The notes under the pieces are model-generated. The model was not told the origin of the DNA, did no database searches, and saw only the letters and a list, made by a program, of their open reading frames with translations. A program made the position numbers and the translations under genes. Positions 47,674 through 56,092 of a stretch of DNA of 56,164 nucleotides are shown one piece after another (the stretch's first letter is position 1; every line of letters begins with the position of its first letter). The DNA is from a virus: the IMG/VR virus record IMGVR_UViG_3300044712_001406, positions 1 through 56,164 of that record. One strand, given 5' to 3'.

Positions 47674-49653
47674 CTATTGTCCTCTCCGGCGCCACTCCAA
47701 ATTCATGGCGTACCGGACTTCATCAATACAATGGTTATTCTTATCCGGATACTCGCTGATGAAGCCACCTTCTTCACTGGGATCCGGTTCCAACTCATAA
47801 TTCAGAAACTCTTCAGCATGGTAGGGTGCACGCTCGTTGTCGATCACAATGGCAGCCAGGCTCGCAAGCCATTTCATGCTGTACTTGACGGATTCAGGGC
47901 CTTTCTCTGCCCCTCTGCAGGATGGTCCAAAGAGCAGGACGGGCTTACCCCTGGCGTCAAGTTTAGGATTACCGTTTTGATCTAAGTCGGGTATGCCATT
48001 TGTGCTAAATTGTCGATAATCCGATATACTCTTTGGCTCAGCACTATCTGCAATAATCAATTCGTCCGCTCTAAGTCCCTTTTCTCTAACGAGTGCCCCG
48101 TAGGTTTCCAGGTTGCCGGCTTTGTACATTCGCAGCTCATCGAAGATGTACAATATCCGCCGGGCTGCATCGTAGTGCATCTTGCCCCACTGGAATGGAT
48201 CCGGGAAGTAACCCCAGTCAGTGCCCTGGTGAATTCGGTCGAACTTAGCAATCTCTTCGTCCGTGATCTTGCGGACCTGCACATTCTCAAAGACCATCCC
48301 GCCGGTGCCATTGGCGATACCCAAGTACTCATGTTCGTAGGCCTTCAAGTTGACATTCTTAAGATGGTCCGCTTCGTCTAGCCAGGGCTTACCGAGCCAC
48401 TCAATCGGTACATCCATGTAGCTGCTGGTATGCCTGTATTGCGTCTCCTTCGGAATCTTGATGTACTTGTTTGCCCAGTTTGCGGCCGTCCGGGGTGGGT
48501 TGAAACTCTTGAAGATAATTGCTGTTTCGCCGCCACGGATGGTGCTTTGCTCGATTTTTCGAATCGCTTCTTCACCGCGGAACTGGTCGAGCTCTTCAAA
48601 CCAAGCAATCCCAATGTGACCAAATGGAGGCTTGATGCTCTTGATCTTGCCCGGGTCGTCTGCACCACGGAAGAAGATCTTTTGACCGGTAGGCAGGTAG
48701 GTAATCTCAAGCGGGCTGGTAGTACGTTTGAAATCGCTAGCCAGACCCGGATAATAAAAATCCAACTCATTGATAGCCCAGGTCAGTTGTGCATAAACGC
48801 TATCTCGCAAGGTATCAGCGACCTGGCGGAGCGCTAGTGCGTGCATGGTTGGGTTATTGACTAACTGCCAGATAATGGCCAGGCTGATGAAGCTCGATTT
48901 GGTTGAACCACGGCCACCATAGAGGACATACTCAGTATGCTTTTTATCCCGTATGTCACGATATGGAGCGAGAAACGGCGGGGCAATTAGATCAGCGGGG
49001 ATGGAGATGGATCTGACGGTGTTGGACCCACGCAGATCATCTTTATCCGTGAATGCTCCATTGTGTTTGCCGGCATTGACTATGGCGGATGGAGCATCGT
49101 ATAGTTTGAGCCCTAAACCGTTCTTGGGACTGTCGGTGAACTCCCTCACCCGAAAAGATCGTTCAGGGTCAAGGAGTGCATCAAGATCTAAAACAACCTT
49201 CTTTACCTTGTATCGCCTGTGCGAAATTCCCAATATGGGATCAACGTATTCTTCTTCTTCGAGGATCTCTTCAGACGGCAATGGTTCTTCGGTCCACCGC
49301 TCTGATGCTTTGAAGAACTGGCGCATGTCATTGCGACCAAATTCAGACATTCGAGCAAGAGCCTCGGTCTCTCCCATGATCTTGCTGCGCCAGGCAGCTT
49401 CTTTTTCGGCTTCTGCTAAATTGTTAAGGTGCTGATCCCAGGCAAGAGCCCGAGACTTCCAATTCCATTTTTGAGTATTCTTGTTCCAGGTACTGCTTGC
49501 GCGCTTCGCTTTGCCGTTCTTTGCTTCTCTTTCACGGCGAAACACTTCTTCAATCGATCGTCCTGGTCCCAATAGTCGATAAGCCGAAAACCGCTGAAAC
49601 CAGCGATTCGGCTCATCTTCCATTTGATCCCAGGGCTTACGTTCATCTTCCAC
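47674..49653 (-). CDS. terL: Terminase large subunit with long N-terminal extension
   Basis: 659 aa from GTG at 49653 (GAGG 9 nt upstream). The ATPase part has Walker A GGRGSTKSS, adaptor SFNPPRT and Walker B GIAWFEELDQ. The RNase H-like nuclease has GTDWGYFPDP, LIIADSAEPKSI and HCIDEVRYAM, as in PBSX-type terminases. About 200 residues precede the motor (RFSAYRLLGPGRSIEEVFR; STWNKNTQKWNWKSRALAWDQHL) and resemble small-subunit or DNA-recognition sequence. No separate small-subunit gene is seen, so the two functions may be fused. Confidence 0.9.
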   Translation of the reverse strand: MEDERKPWDQMEDEPNRWFQRFSAYRLLGPGRSIEEVFRREREAKNGKAKRASSTWNKNTQKWNWKSRALAWDQHLNNLAEAEKEAAWRSKIMGETEALARMSEFGRNDMRQFFKASERWTEEPLPSEEILEEEEYVDPILGISHRRYKVKKVVLDLDALLDPERSFRVREFTDSPKNGLGLKLYDAPSAIVNAGKHNGAFTDKDDLRGSNTVRSISIPADLIAPPFLAPYRDIRDKKHTEYVLYGGRGSTKSSFISLAIIWQLVNNPTMHALALRQVADTLRDSVYAQLTWAINELDFYYPGLASDFKRTTSPLEITYLPTGQKIFFRGADDPGKIKSIKPPFGHIGIAWFEELDQFRGEEAIRKIEQSTIRGGETAIIFKSFNPPRTAANWANKYIKIPKETQYRHTSSYMDVPIEWLGKPWLDEADHLKNVNLKAYEHEYLGIANGTGGMVFENVQVRKITDEEIAKFDRIHQGTDWGYFPDPFQWGKMHYDAARRILYIFDELRMYKAGNLETYGALVREKGLRADELIIADSAEPKSISDYRQFSTNGIPDLDQNGNPKLDARGKPVLLFGPSCRGAEKGPESVKYSMKWLASLAAIVIDNERAPYHAEEFLNYELEPDPSEEGGFISEYPDKNNHCIDEVRYAMNLEWRRRGQ

Positions 49654-49721
49654 ATTTACCAACCTCGACGCTCAGTATGTTAGGCTGAGCCAGAATGGGA
49701 TCACCTCCCTTTGGGAACTGA

Positions 49722-50060
49722 TCAATCATTTTCATCTTCGATCAAGATAGCCCCATCTGGTACATGATGCATACAGAAGTATCGGAACACAGATGCGCCA
49801 TTATCCAGTAGCTGGATAGAATAATGTGTCAGGGAAGCCGAATGGCAGACATGGCAGCCGGTCAAGAGCGATAATGGATCTTCTTCGATCTCCACCATAT
49901 CAAGACGACCCCGCAGGCTCTCAATCGTGTTGCGGATCAAATTAGCTGTATCCATCCCACACGCTTGCTCTACCCGGATAAGCGCTGCTTCAAGATCAAC
50001 ATCTTGTACGGGTCGAACTGTTCGAGACGACAATCCGATAAAGTCAACGTGATCGGTCAT
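49722..50060 (-). CDS. Protein with CX2C...CX2H motif, unknown
   Basis: 112 aa. Helical N-terminal half (LEAALIRVEQACGMDTANLIRNTIESLRG) and a C-terminal metal-binding part CHVCHSAS...FRYFCMHHVPDG. Start overlaps the lysin stop (ATGA). Just upstream of the terminase, where a small terminase subunit might be expected, but no HTH is evident. Confidence 0.65.
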   Translation of the reverse strand: MTDHVDFIGLSSRTVRPVQDVDLEAALIRVEQACGMDTANLIRNTIESLRGRLDMVEIEEDPLSLLTGCHVCHSASLTHYSIQLLDNGASVFRYFCMHHVPDGAILIEDEND

Positions 50061-50791
50061 AATCCGTGCATCACTTCCAGCCTTCGGAGGCGCTGCTCTA
50101 CGGTCGGTGTTCGCTCTGGTACTGATTGCCCTGCCCAGGCTGCCAGTTCATCAACAGTGCCATTCCAAAGCAATATGTCCATGGGCCTATTAGCGCAGCC
50201 GGGTAACAAAAGGCGATCGCCTGAGATTTGCCAAACCCGCACTGGCCCAGGTGGATTTGCTTGTGGCTGCCAGGGATAATCTTGTACTTGCTTGTACAGG
50301 TCTTCCCAGGTCATATTAATTCGCCCAGATGGGCGAAAAACATACGGGTAACGTGCCCAGCAGTATTCAACATCATGCGGCCATTCAGATAAATAAGACT
50401 CAAACCATTTGCCTGTATAAAGGAGCGGCTTCCAATAGCGTTTTGTGAGTGCCAAATAGGCCTTGACCTGGCGTGCATATTCCTCGGGCGTGATTTCGGA
50501 ATATTTGACCTCGACATCGGGCATGACCACTTTGCATCCAACTGGCATATGATCAGCCATGAACTCATAATTGATTGCCCCGCTCACCCAGGGGTTATAG
50601 ACAAAGTAAGGCCAGCGAATAAAGGGGGCAGCTTCAATCCATTGGGTGAGGAAATTAGTATCCATATGGTGACCGCCGTTCATGTCATTCATACGGACGC
50701 TTACAAAGTCGACGCCGCCCGCTTTTACAGTGGGCTCATCTATATTCAAATTCCCTTCCCATACATCGATACCAAGGACGTACCTACCCAT
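50057..50791 (-). CDS. GH25 muramidase endolysin
   Basis: 244 aa. The GH25 fold is shown by VLGIDVWEG (D9), DFVSVRMND, YFVYNPWVSGA, VVMPDVEV (catalytic pair D92/E94), KPLLYTGKWFE and VRVWQISGDRLLLPGC. It hydrolyses peptidoglycan at N-acetylmuramic acid. The C-terminus is a short helix, with no obvious wall-binding repeats. Preceded by holin-like genes, so it is the lysis enzyme. GAGGATAAATC precedes the ATG. Confidence 0.88.
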   Translation of the reverse strand: MGRYVLGIDVWEGNLNIDEPTVKAGGVDFVSVRMNDMNGGHHMDTNFLTQWIEAAPFIRWPYFVYNPWVSGAINYEFMADHMPVGCKVVMPDVEVKYSEITPEEYARQVKAYLALTKRYWKPLLYTGKWFESYLSEWPHDVEYCWARYPYVFRPSGRINMTWEDLYKQVQDYPWQPQANPPGPVRVWQISGDRLLLPGCANRPMDILLWNGTVDELAAWAGQSVPERTPTVEQRLRRLEVMHGL

Positions 50792-50861
50792 GATTTATCC
50801 TCAACACATACCCACAATTTCTACAAACCCACGACTACCCGCTCGGCCAGCAGGCGAGGGT

Positions 50862-51236
50862 TCACTGTCTAGACGTTCCCCGCTTGCGGCGCTCGGCTTC
50901 CAGCTTCTCGTTCTGTGTTCGGGTACGCTCCTGCATCGTGGCAATGGCCTTCGTAGTCTCTTCAGCGTGGTCGTCAAATTTCTCCACCAGGCGCTGGAGT
51001 ACCTTCACAACTTCATCGTTTCTCTCTTTGAATGCCTTCTCCCGGTCCTCGAAATATGATTGCCACTGCTTGTCCCGGTTAGTGATGAAGCCTTGAAACT
51101 GTACGCTGATTTCCTGGATTGTCCGCAAAATGGACCGTATGAAGGCGTAGAAACCCCCCAAAAAAGCCAACAGCATCAATACGAATAAGACGACGATTAC
51201 AGATTGCTCCCATGCGGAATATGGTATCGTTGGCAT
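50862..51236 (-). CDS. Holin-like protein with one TM helix and long coiled coil
   Basis: 124 aa. One transmembrane helix (about 11-35, SVIVVLFVLMLLAFLGGFYAFI) followed by a long charged coil (KQWQSYFEDREKAFKERNDE; AIATMQERTRTQNEKLEAERRK). Layout recalls BhlA/UviB-type holins or antiholins. Together with the 51241 product it makes a two-gene membrane unit before the lysin. Confidence 0.65.
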   Translation of the reverse strand: MPTIPYSAWEQSVIVVLFVLMLLAFLGGFYAFIRSILRTIQEISVQFQGFITNRDKQWQSYFEDREKAFKERNDEVVKVLQRLVEKFDDHAEETTKAIATMQERTRTQNEKLEAERRKRGTSRQ

Positions 51237-51240
51237 GGGG

Positions 51241-51570
51241 CTATTTGTCTGATGTCAAAAATCGGGTACTTGCCCGGTTGGCTGGGAGTGGGTCTTCGAC
51301 CGGTGATTTGGCGAAGGACTTACCCAGATCGTACAGGCCTGATGTCACCAACCCAAACAGGATATCGAACACTGCCAGGGTAAACCAACCGGCGAACGTG
51401 GTGGGGGTTGCAAGGGAGAGCTGGTATCCGGTCCCAAATAGAACCCCTAGCCCCAGGCTGAGCGCCAGGCTGGCGTTCCCTTCGATCTTGAATCTCTTGG
51501 CAAATTCCACCAATCCCGCGATCATAGCGATCAGCAGCAACGGACTTAGTTTTCCAAATATTTCTTCCAT
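51241..51570 (-). CDS. Putative holin
   Basis: 109 aa with hydrophobic helices at about 8-24, 33-50 and 58-78 (SPLLLIAMIAGLVEFA, ASLALSLGLGVLFGTG, TTFAGWFTLAVFDILFGLV) and a polar C-terminal tail. First gene after late promoter B, GGAGGCTCAA before the ATG, directly upstream of the second membrane protein and the lysin: the standard context of a holin. Confidence 0.72.
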   Translation of the reverse strand: MEEIFGKLSPLLLIAMIAGLVEFAKRFKIEGNASLALSLGLGVLFGTGYQLSLATPTTFAGWFTLAVFDILFGLVTSGLYDLGKSFAKSPVEDPLPANRASTRFLTSDK

Positions 51571-51594
51571 TTGAGCCTCCGATGGTTAAAATGC

Positions 51595-51639
51595 AAAAGC
51601 GCCAAACACGCCAGTCTCTTGACTGGACATGTCGGGCGC
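51595..51639 (-). terminator. Terminator-like hairpin in the leader of late promoter B
   Basis: On the minus transcript GCGCC (51635-51639), GACATG and CCAGTC pair with GACTGG, CGTGTT and GGCGC (51599-51603), an imperfect stem of about 17 bp with a short loop, followed by TTTTGCATTTT. It lies about 62 bp after the -10 of promoter B and just before the holin ribosome site. Confidence 0.75.
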
Positions 51640-51700
51640 TCCATCACCGACAAACCTCCTGCGAAGACCCCCACTGGAGAAGCGATATTTAGTTATTCCT

Positions 51701-51728
51701 AGTATAAATTACTTTTGCGGAATGTCAA
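51701..51728 (-). promoter_or_regulatory. Late promoter B (lysis/terminase operon)
   Basis: Minus strand TTGACA (51723-51728), 16-bp spacer, TATACT (51701-51706), then AGG-ATAACTAA-like sequence, GTGGGGG and the hairpin at 51595-51639. The -35 overlaps the 3' end of the upstream gene (51709-51972). It resembles promoter A at 40164-40191 in every element. Confidence 0.82.
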
Positions 51729-51972
51729 CGGGAAATAGACGTACACCAGCCACCATTAGGTTTTTAATAATTTCTTTTATGGTTTCTGCTCCTGGATACC
51801 AAATCCGGAGAGATCCACAACTCGGACAATATATTTTAGCCTCGCCAATTGCGATTGCTTGAATTGGGCTCATGGTGCAGACTTTCAAACAATCGTAAGG
51901 ACCATCCTTGATCATATAACCAAGGGTTACACCGCAATCACACTTCCATGGTTTACCATTGATGCTTGGCAT
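51709..51972 (-). CDS. Small zinc-ribbon protein
   Basis: 87 aa with KCDCGVTLGY near the start and YCPSCGSLRIW in the middle (CXC...CX2C), a likely zinc ribbon. Last gene of the early replication group; its end overlaps late promoter B. GGGGAAC precedes the ATG. Its position just before the late promoter makes a regulatory role conceivable, but nothing else supports it. Confidence 0.65.
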   Translation of the reverse strand: MPSINGKPWKCDCGVTLGYMIKDGPYDCLKVCTMSPIQAIAIGEAKIYCPSCGSLRIWYPGAETIKEIIKNLMVAGVRLFPVDIPQK

Positions 51973-51979
51973 AGTTCCC

Positions 51980-52858
51980 CTATAGTCCGCTGGCGAGCAG
52001 CCGGATTGACTCAGTATTGGTCAGGCCATAAAGCCTGGCATGTAGGTTGATCACGTCCAAGGGCTTTGGGGTGCAACCCGCGAAACATCCACAGATCTGA
52101 CTCTTCGTATCAATCCAAAATGATGGCTTATGATCATCGTGAAACGGACAAAGAGAAATCATCCATCGATTACCATTATCACTACTCACGGCCCGAGGAA
52201 AGTAATCTTGTACCTTGACTGTTTTCTTGATATGATCAACAGCATCCTTCTGTAGCTTAGTTGTCATTTGACCGGCAATTACCCATGGATCTACAATTAT
52301 CGAAGTTGTAGGCGGTTGAACGTGATCGGGAAGCTCAACAGTTTGTAGTAGCTCCGCCGGCAAAACATCGGATAAAGCGTTCACCTTTGGAAATATCCAA
52401 GGTTGCTGCTGAGGAGTGTAGATGGCTCCCGTGGGATGCGTGGACCAGGGACCCAGAACATATCCACCTGTTGATTTGATATCTACACCAGGCATATGGC
52501 GGTTATGTTCCGGAGTCTCCAGGCGAATGTAAACGTGGATCCCCCGGCTGGTTCTCACTCGAAAGGCTGTGCTGGCCACATGATCTGGTGTACCACCCAT
52601 ACGCTTCGACCAGATCAACCACCGGGCGTAGTAACCGATTTCATCGAAGTCGATCACGGTCAACCCTCTCCAACCGGTAACGATGCCGATGTTGTGCAGC
52701 CGGCTGGGAAACCAGGCCTTGAGCTCATCTTCCGTGGGCAGCTGGACTTGATACGGCTTCCACGGATCGATAGCAGGCCGTTTATCATGATATCTTACGG
52801 GGATAACTGCTATCCCCGATTGAACAAATGTCGTCGCAGTTTCAAATGGTGTTTGCAT
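51980..52858 (-). CDS. Primase-polymerase (Prim-Pol) with CHC2 zinc finger
   Basis: 292 aa from ATG at 52858 (GGAGG upstream). N-terminal AEP-type Prim-Pol domain: GIAVIPVRYHDKRPAI, NIGIVTGWRGLTVIDFDE (metal ligands D70, D72), RTSRGIHVYIR (H108), GGYVLGPWSTH. C-terminal CHC2-type zinc finger: ISLCPFHDDHKPSFWID...GCFAGCTPKPLDVINLHARL. It primes replication, and partners with the VirE-type helicase across the iteron region. Confidence 0.88.
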   Translation of the reverse strand: MQTPFETATTFVQSGIAVIPVRYHDKRPAIDPWKPYQVQLPTEDELKAWFPSRLHNIGIVTGWRGLTVIDFDEIGYYARWLIWSKRMGGTPDHVASTAFRVRTSRGIHVYIRLETPEHNRHMPGVDIKSTGGYVLGPWSTHPTGAIYTPQQQPWIFPKVNALSDVLPAELLQTVELPDHVQPPTTSIIVDPWVIAGQMTTKLQKDAVDHIKKTVKVQDYFPRAVSSDNGNRWMISLCPFHDDHKPSFWIDTKSQICGCFAGCTPKPLDVINLHARLYGLTNTESIRLLASGL

Positions 52859-52861
52859 GGT

Positions 52862-53075
52862 TTCCTCCAACCTTAATCCAACCTCCAACCTCATCCAACC
52901 TTTTTCCTATATTAAGCCAACTTTTAAATATTTCCTGGGAGTTAATGGGAAATAGGTTGGAGGGGTTGGATGGTTGGATTAAGAAAAAATTTGCGCTCAG
53001 CACTTCTCATATATTATGCTCCTCACAGGTCGAAAAACTTAATCCAACCTTAATCCAACCTCGTAAAGGTTGGAG
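52862..53075. other. Putative replication origin: ten TCCAACC iterons flanking AT-rich DNA
   Basis: TCCAACC occurs at 52866, 52877, 52884, 52894, 53043 and 53054, and its complement GGTTGGA at 52955, 52964, 52972 and 53068; several are extended to TTAATCCAACC. Between clusters lies AT-rich sequence (52901-52953 and 52979-53040). It stands exactly between the primase and helicase genes. Iterons plus an AT-rich unwinding stretch next to replication genes are classic origin features. The first iterons also overlap the primase ribosome site, so autoregulation is possible. Confidence 0.75.
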
Positions 53076-53088
53076 GGAATTCTCATAA

Positions 53089-54561
53089 TTAGAACAGTCG
53101 AATACCCAAGTAACCATTGACATATTGGTTTTGCTGGTTCTGACGCTTGCATTTCTTAAGACCTAATCGGGTCATACACGCCGAAAGAGCCATTGAGTTA
53201 GACTTTGTTGTGCCCTTCAGCGCTCCGCGAACGGGATCTTCAAGCACCGCCAGTATGTCGATGCTCGGAGTCCACCAGGGCTGATCAACATCAATCTCGA
53301 AAAACTTCTTAATAAGACCTTCAATCGGATCATCCAGTTCGTATTCTTCGTTGATCTCACCCGCCAGCTTCTTCTCGGCCTCTGTCAAATGCCAGGGTTC
53401 CCCGGCGAGGTATAGCGCATATGCTTCTGCCCAAACATGGTCCGGCTCAACTGCCTTGGTGTACCCTCGCCAGTCGATATCGGTAAGCGAGCAGGTGAGG
53501 AAGCGCCGGTTTCCTGTTGGATCGTTGAGGAAGCCGCCTTCGCTGTTGAGCGTTCCTACTAGACTGGCCATCGCCGGCCCACGGGTGTCATACTGGGCAT
53601 ACGGTAAGCGAACGGTTACTTCTCGCATGGTTACGAATGCTTTCAACGCTTCCCGGTCGGTTCGTCGAGTAGTGGCGCCTAATTCGCTCACTTCCCAGAC
53701 CCATTTACGCATTAAACGCTTATAGGTGTCTTTATCATCAGGATCGATTGGTCCCTCGTAAAAATATTCATACATCGGCGATGATAGCCACTTAACAAAC
53801 TCGCTTTTGCCGATCCCTTGCGGACCATCCAAAACCAGCATGGGGTTTTGCTCAGCTGCCATCACCTTGGCTACAGATCCAATCAACCAGCGTTTGAAGA
53901 AAGCCGGGAATGCTCCATGACGATCGGACACAAAGCTGCTGAGAAGATCAATGTAATGACCACCGTCATACGATAAACTGTTAAGGTACTCTTTGATGGG
54001 ATGGTACCGATTTCGATACGCCTCCACCAGGTAAACGTCCTCTACAACACCTGACTGAGGAAAACCAGCGTCACGCATTTTCTGCCGAATCTCGGCTGCG
54101 GTAGGATCGATCATTGGTTTTCCATCAACTTCTACTTCTCCCGTGCAAACGTTGAATTTGAAAGCATATCCCAGAGCTTGTAATGCCTTAAGATACTCCT
54201 TCGTCTTTGGGTTCTTTGAGCTGGTAGATGCGCTTTGATTTTGTTGCTGCAGCTCTCCAACTCGCTGGAAAACCACATTGCTGATTGCCAGCTGCACATC
54301 ACCAGGAAGACCTTTGATTCCTTCCTGGAAAGCCTTATCCAGGTCCGATAAATTGCGCATCTGGAGGTGGATGCTGCACCATGGCTCACCGGCCGGAGGT
54401 GCAAGCCCTGGGACATCCAATCTTGCCAGGACGCGGGCGATCTGCTCCACCCCGCCAAGGAAGTCCGGTTCATTCTGGAACATTGCCAGATTCTGGACAT
54501 CCGTAGCGTTGAAGCCAGCATTGGTAAGAGCCTTGAAGAAATCTGCAACGGGAGTTGGCAT
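53089..54561 (-). CDS. VirE-type replicative helicase/ATPase
   Basis: 490 aa. The virulence-associated E family pattern is clear: YHPIKEYLNSLSYDG, FFKRWLIGSVAKVM, MLVLDGPQGIGKSEFVKWL (Walker A 246-253), GPIDPDDKDTYKRLMRKWVWEVSELGATTRRTDREALKAF, NDPTGNRRFLTC. These are SF3-like ring helicases partnered with Prim-Pol primases. The N-terminal 110 residues are a separate domain of unknown role. It lies directly upstream of the iteron region. Confidence 0.88.
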   Translation of the reverse strand: MPTPVADFFKALTNAGFNATDVQNLAMFQNEPDFLGGVEQIARVLARLDVPGLAPPAGEPWCSIHLQMRNLSDLDKAFQEGIKGLPGDVQLAISNVVFQRVGELQQQNQSASTSSKNPKTKEYLKALQALGYAFKFNVCTGEVEVDGKPMIDPTAAEIRQKMRDAGFPQSGVVEDVYLVEAYRNRYHPIKEYLNSLSYDGGHYIDLLSSFVSDRHGAFPAFFKRWLIGSVAKVMAAEQNPMLVLDGPQGIGKSEFVKWLSSPMYEYFYEGPIDPDDKDTYKRLMRKWVWEVSELGATTRRTDREALKAFVTMREVTVRLPYAQYDTRGPAMASLVGTLNSEGGFLNDPTGNRRFLTCSLTDIDWRGYTKAVEPDHVWAEAYALYLAGEPWHLTEAEKKLAGEINEEYELDDPIEGLIKKFFEIDVDQPWWTPSIDILAVLEDPVRGALKGTTKSNSMALSACMTRLGLKKCKRQNQQNQYVNGYLGIRLF

Positions 54562-54567
54562 ACCATA

Positions 54568-55128
54568 TTAGGCTTTGAGCAGCAGTCGAACATTCGCCGC
54601 AAGTTCTTGAGCTTTCTCAGCAGTTACACTCAGCCCGCCCGATGCTTTCGCCAATCGTTCAAGGAATTCGCGCCCTGCTGGATATTCTTCCGGTCCTACA
54701 TAAATTGTGGATATCTTATTTTTGAAGGTCTTTGCTACATTCATTGCATCTCGTTCGCTGTTTGGTTCACCGTCAGAGATAACAATAAATCTCATCCCGG
54801 TAACATCCGCCTGTTTTGCAAATTTCAGGGCTTTTTCAAGATCCGTACCACCGCCAAAATACTGTGGGATACCAGCAGGGCAGAAGATGATCTCGCTGGA
54901 GAATGCTAAAACTGCGATTTTACCAGGCAGGCTATTTTGTAGATCTGCCAGCTCCTGGCAGGCAACTTCGTAACGAGATTTCCCACCTCGGCTGTCGTGG
55001 GAATTCATAGAGCCAGATGTATCTACGATTACGATCACATCGGCATTGATGAATGTTTCGGCGATGCTTTTACCATCCCGCCGGGCAATTGCGCCAATAC
55101 TTCCTGTGATGATTGCATTAGTACTCAT
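54568..55128 (-). CDS. VWA-domain protein
   Basis: 186 aa, essentially one von Willebrand A domain: VIVIVDTSGSM (MIDAS DXSXS, D36-S40), GGGTDLEKALKFA (Thr of MIDAS), MRFIVISDGEPNSERDA (Asp). Metal-dependent protein-binding fold. No MoxR-type AAA partner is nearby. Its place between ASCH and helicase genes suggests an accessory of replication or host takeover; function unknown. Confidence 0.83.
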   Translation of the reverse strand: MSTNAIITGSIGAIARRDGKSIAETFINADVIVIVDTSGSMNSHDSRGGKSRYEVACQELADLQNSLPGKIAVLAFSSEIIFCPAGIPQYFGGGTDLEKALKFAKQADVTGMRFIVISDGEPNSERDAMNVAKTFKNKISTIYVGPEEYPAGREFLERLAKASGGLSVTAEKAQELAANVRLLLKA

Positions 55129-55349
55129 ATTTCCACCTTTTTCCCGTAGATAGATTCAAACGATTCATGGAGAGGAGATGTAACAAAGCAATAGGGATCT
55201 ATCCCCCTTTGCACCATACTTCGACAGGACTCAATGAAGATACATGTTTCACATGCATGGATATTGCAGGTCCTCGCAGTTTCTGTCGATAAAATCTTCT
55301 TCCGCTTTGGTTGGTGGCTTGCGGCTATTGCAGAGTCAGTGTAGGTCAT
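55125..55349 (-). CDS. Small Cys-rich protein
   Basis: 74 aa. CNIHACETCIFIESCRSMV plus a later Cys (DPYCFV) could bind zinc or an Fe-S cluster. Overlaps both neighbours by ATGA, so tightly coupled in the early operon. No family recognised. Confidence 0.65.
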   Translation of the reverse strand: MTYTDSAIAASHQPKRKKILSTETARTCNIHACETCIFIESCRSMVQRGIDPYCFVTSPLHESFESIYGKKVEI

Positions 55350-56092
55350 GATTGCACTCGCTCGAACTCAATCACCCACACATAGGGGTTAACATTCCAT
55401 CCATAGCCACGTTTGGCATTGATGCTGTCCCATAAGATTTGAAACCATCGGCGATAATTCCGCTTCTCTTCGGGTACGTTTTCGATTGAGTATTCGTATC
55501 CGTGTTCTATTTCCTTGCATCCGTCTGCTCCTAACCACCAAGGAGAAGCGCCTTCTGCTCTTGCGTCTGCCCGAGAGATAGATAGCAACCGTTCTACCCG
55601 GACGTTCGTAATCTCCAGGGTTATACGAGAAGCCCAGCGGGGCATGTGGATTGACGGTCGCCACTTGAAGTATTCGCCATATTCTGGATTTGTGGCCTTG
55701 AAAATTGCCCGGCGATCCCATTCCATTCCCGGTGGTCGATCGTCTGCACCCTCTAGCATCCATGTTTCCCATACCCACAACCGGCCGCCTGGCTGACCAT
55801 AGGGACATCGGATCGGTATTGGATTGATTTCTCTTCCGTCTGCGGACATGCCGAGGAACCAATGGAACTCCCCAGGATATTTCTTGTATTCTTTTTTGGC
55901 GGAAGGCTTCAGAAGGTAGTCACTCGGCTCAAGGCCACGATAGCCCAGTGGTCCTAATGGGGAATCACCAGTCAAGACGCCGGGGTAATGATTGACATCC
56001 TCCATGCCACGCAAGCGCCGTGACTGAGTTTTGCGCCCTCTCAGAATTGCCAGCACCATTTCACTCGAAAATATGATTGGTCGCTCTTTCAT
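55346..56092 (-). CDS. ASCH-type phage protein
   Basis: 248 aa. KERPIIFSSEMVLAILRGRKTQSRR, CPYGQPGGRLWVWETW, RPSIHMPRWASRITLEI, RVERLLSISRADARAEG and WDSINAKRGYGWNVNPYVWVIEFERV are the standard blocks of a widespread phage/prophage ASCH-like family often labelled morphogenetic, though its role is unproven. Its ATG lies inside the terminal repeat and overlaps the stop of the DUF5131 gene when the ends are joined. Confidence 0.85.
   Translation of the reverse strand: MKERPIIFSSEMVLAILRGRKTQSRRLRGMEDVNHYPGVLTGDSPLGPLGYRGLEPSDYLLKPSAKKEYKKYPGEFHWFLGMSADGREINPIPIRCPYGQPGGRLWVWETWMLEGADDRPPGMEWDRRAIFKATNPEYGEYFKWRPSIHMPRWASRITLEITNVRVERLLSISRADARAEGASPWWLGADGCKEIEHGYEYSIENVPEEKRNYRRWFQILWDSINAKRGYGWNVNPYVWVIEFERVQS

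Noticed and set aside
50792-50861. Possible terminator before the lysin gene
   Set aside because: A short GC hairpin (CTCG/CGAG) exists but has no U-run and the lysis genes should be cotranscribed.
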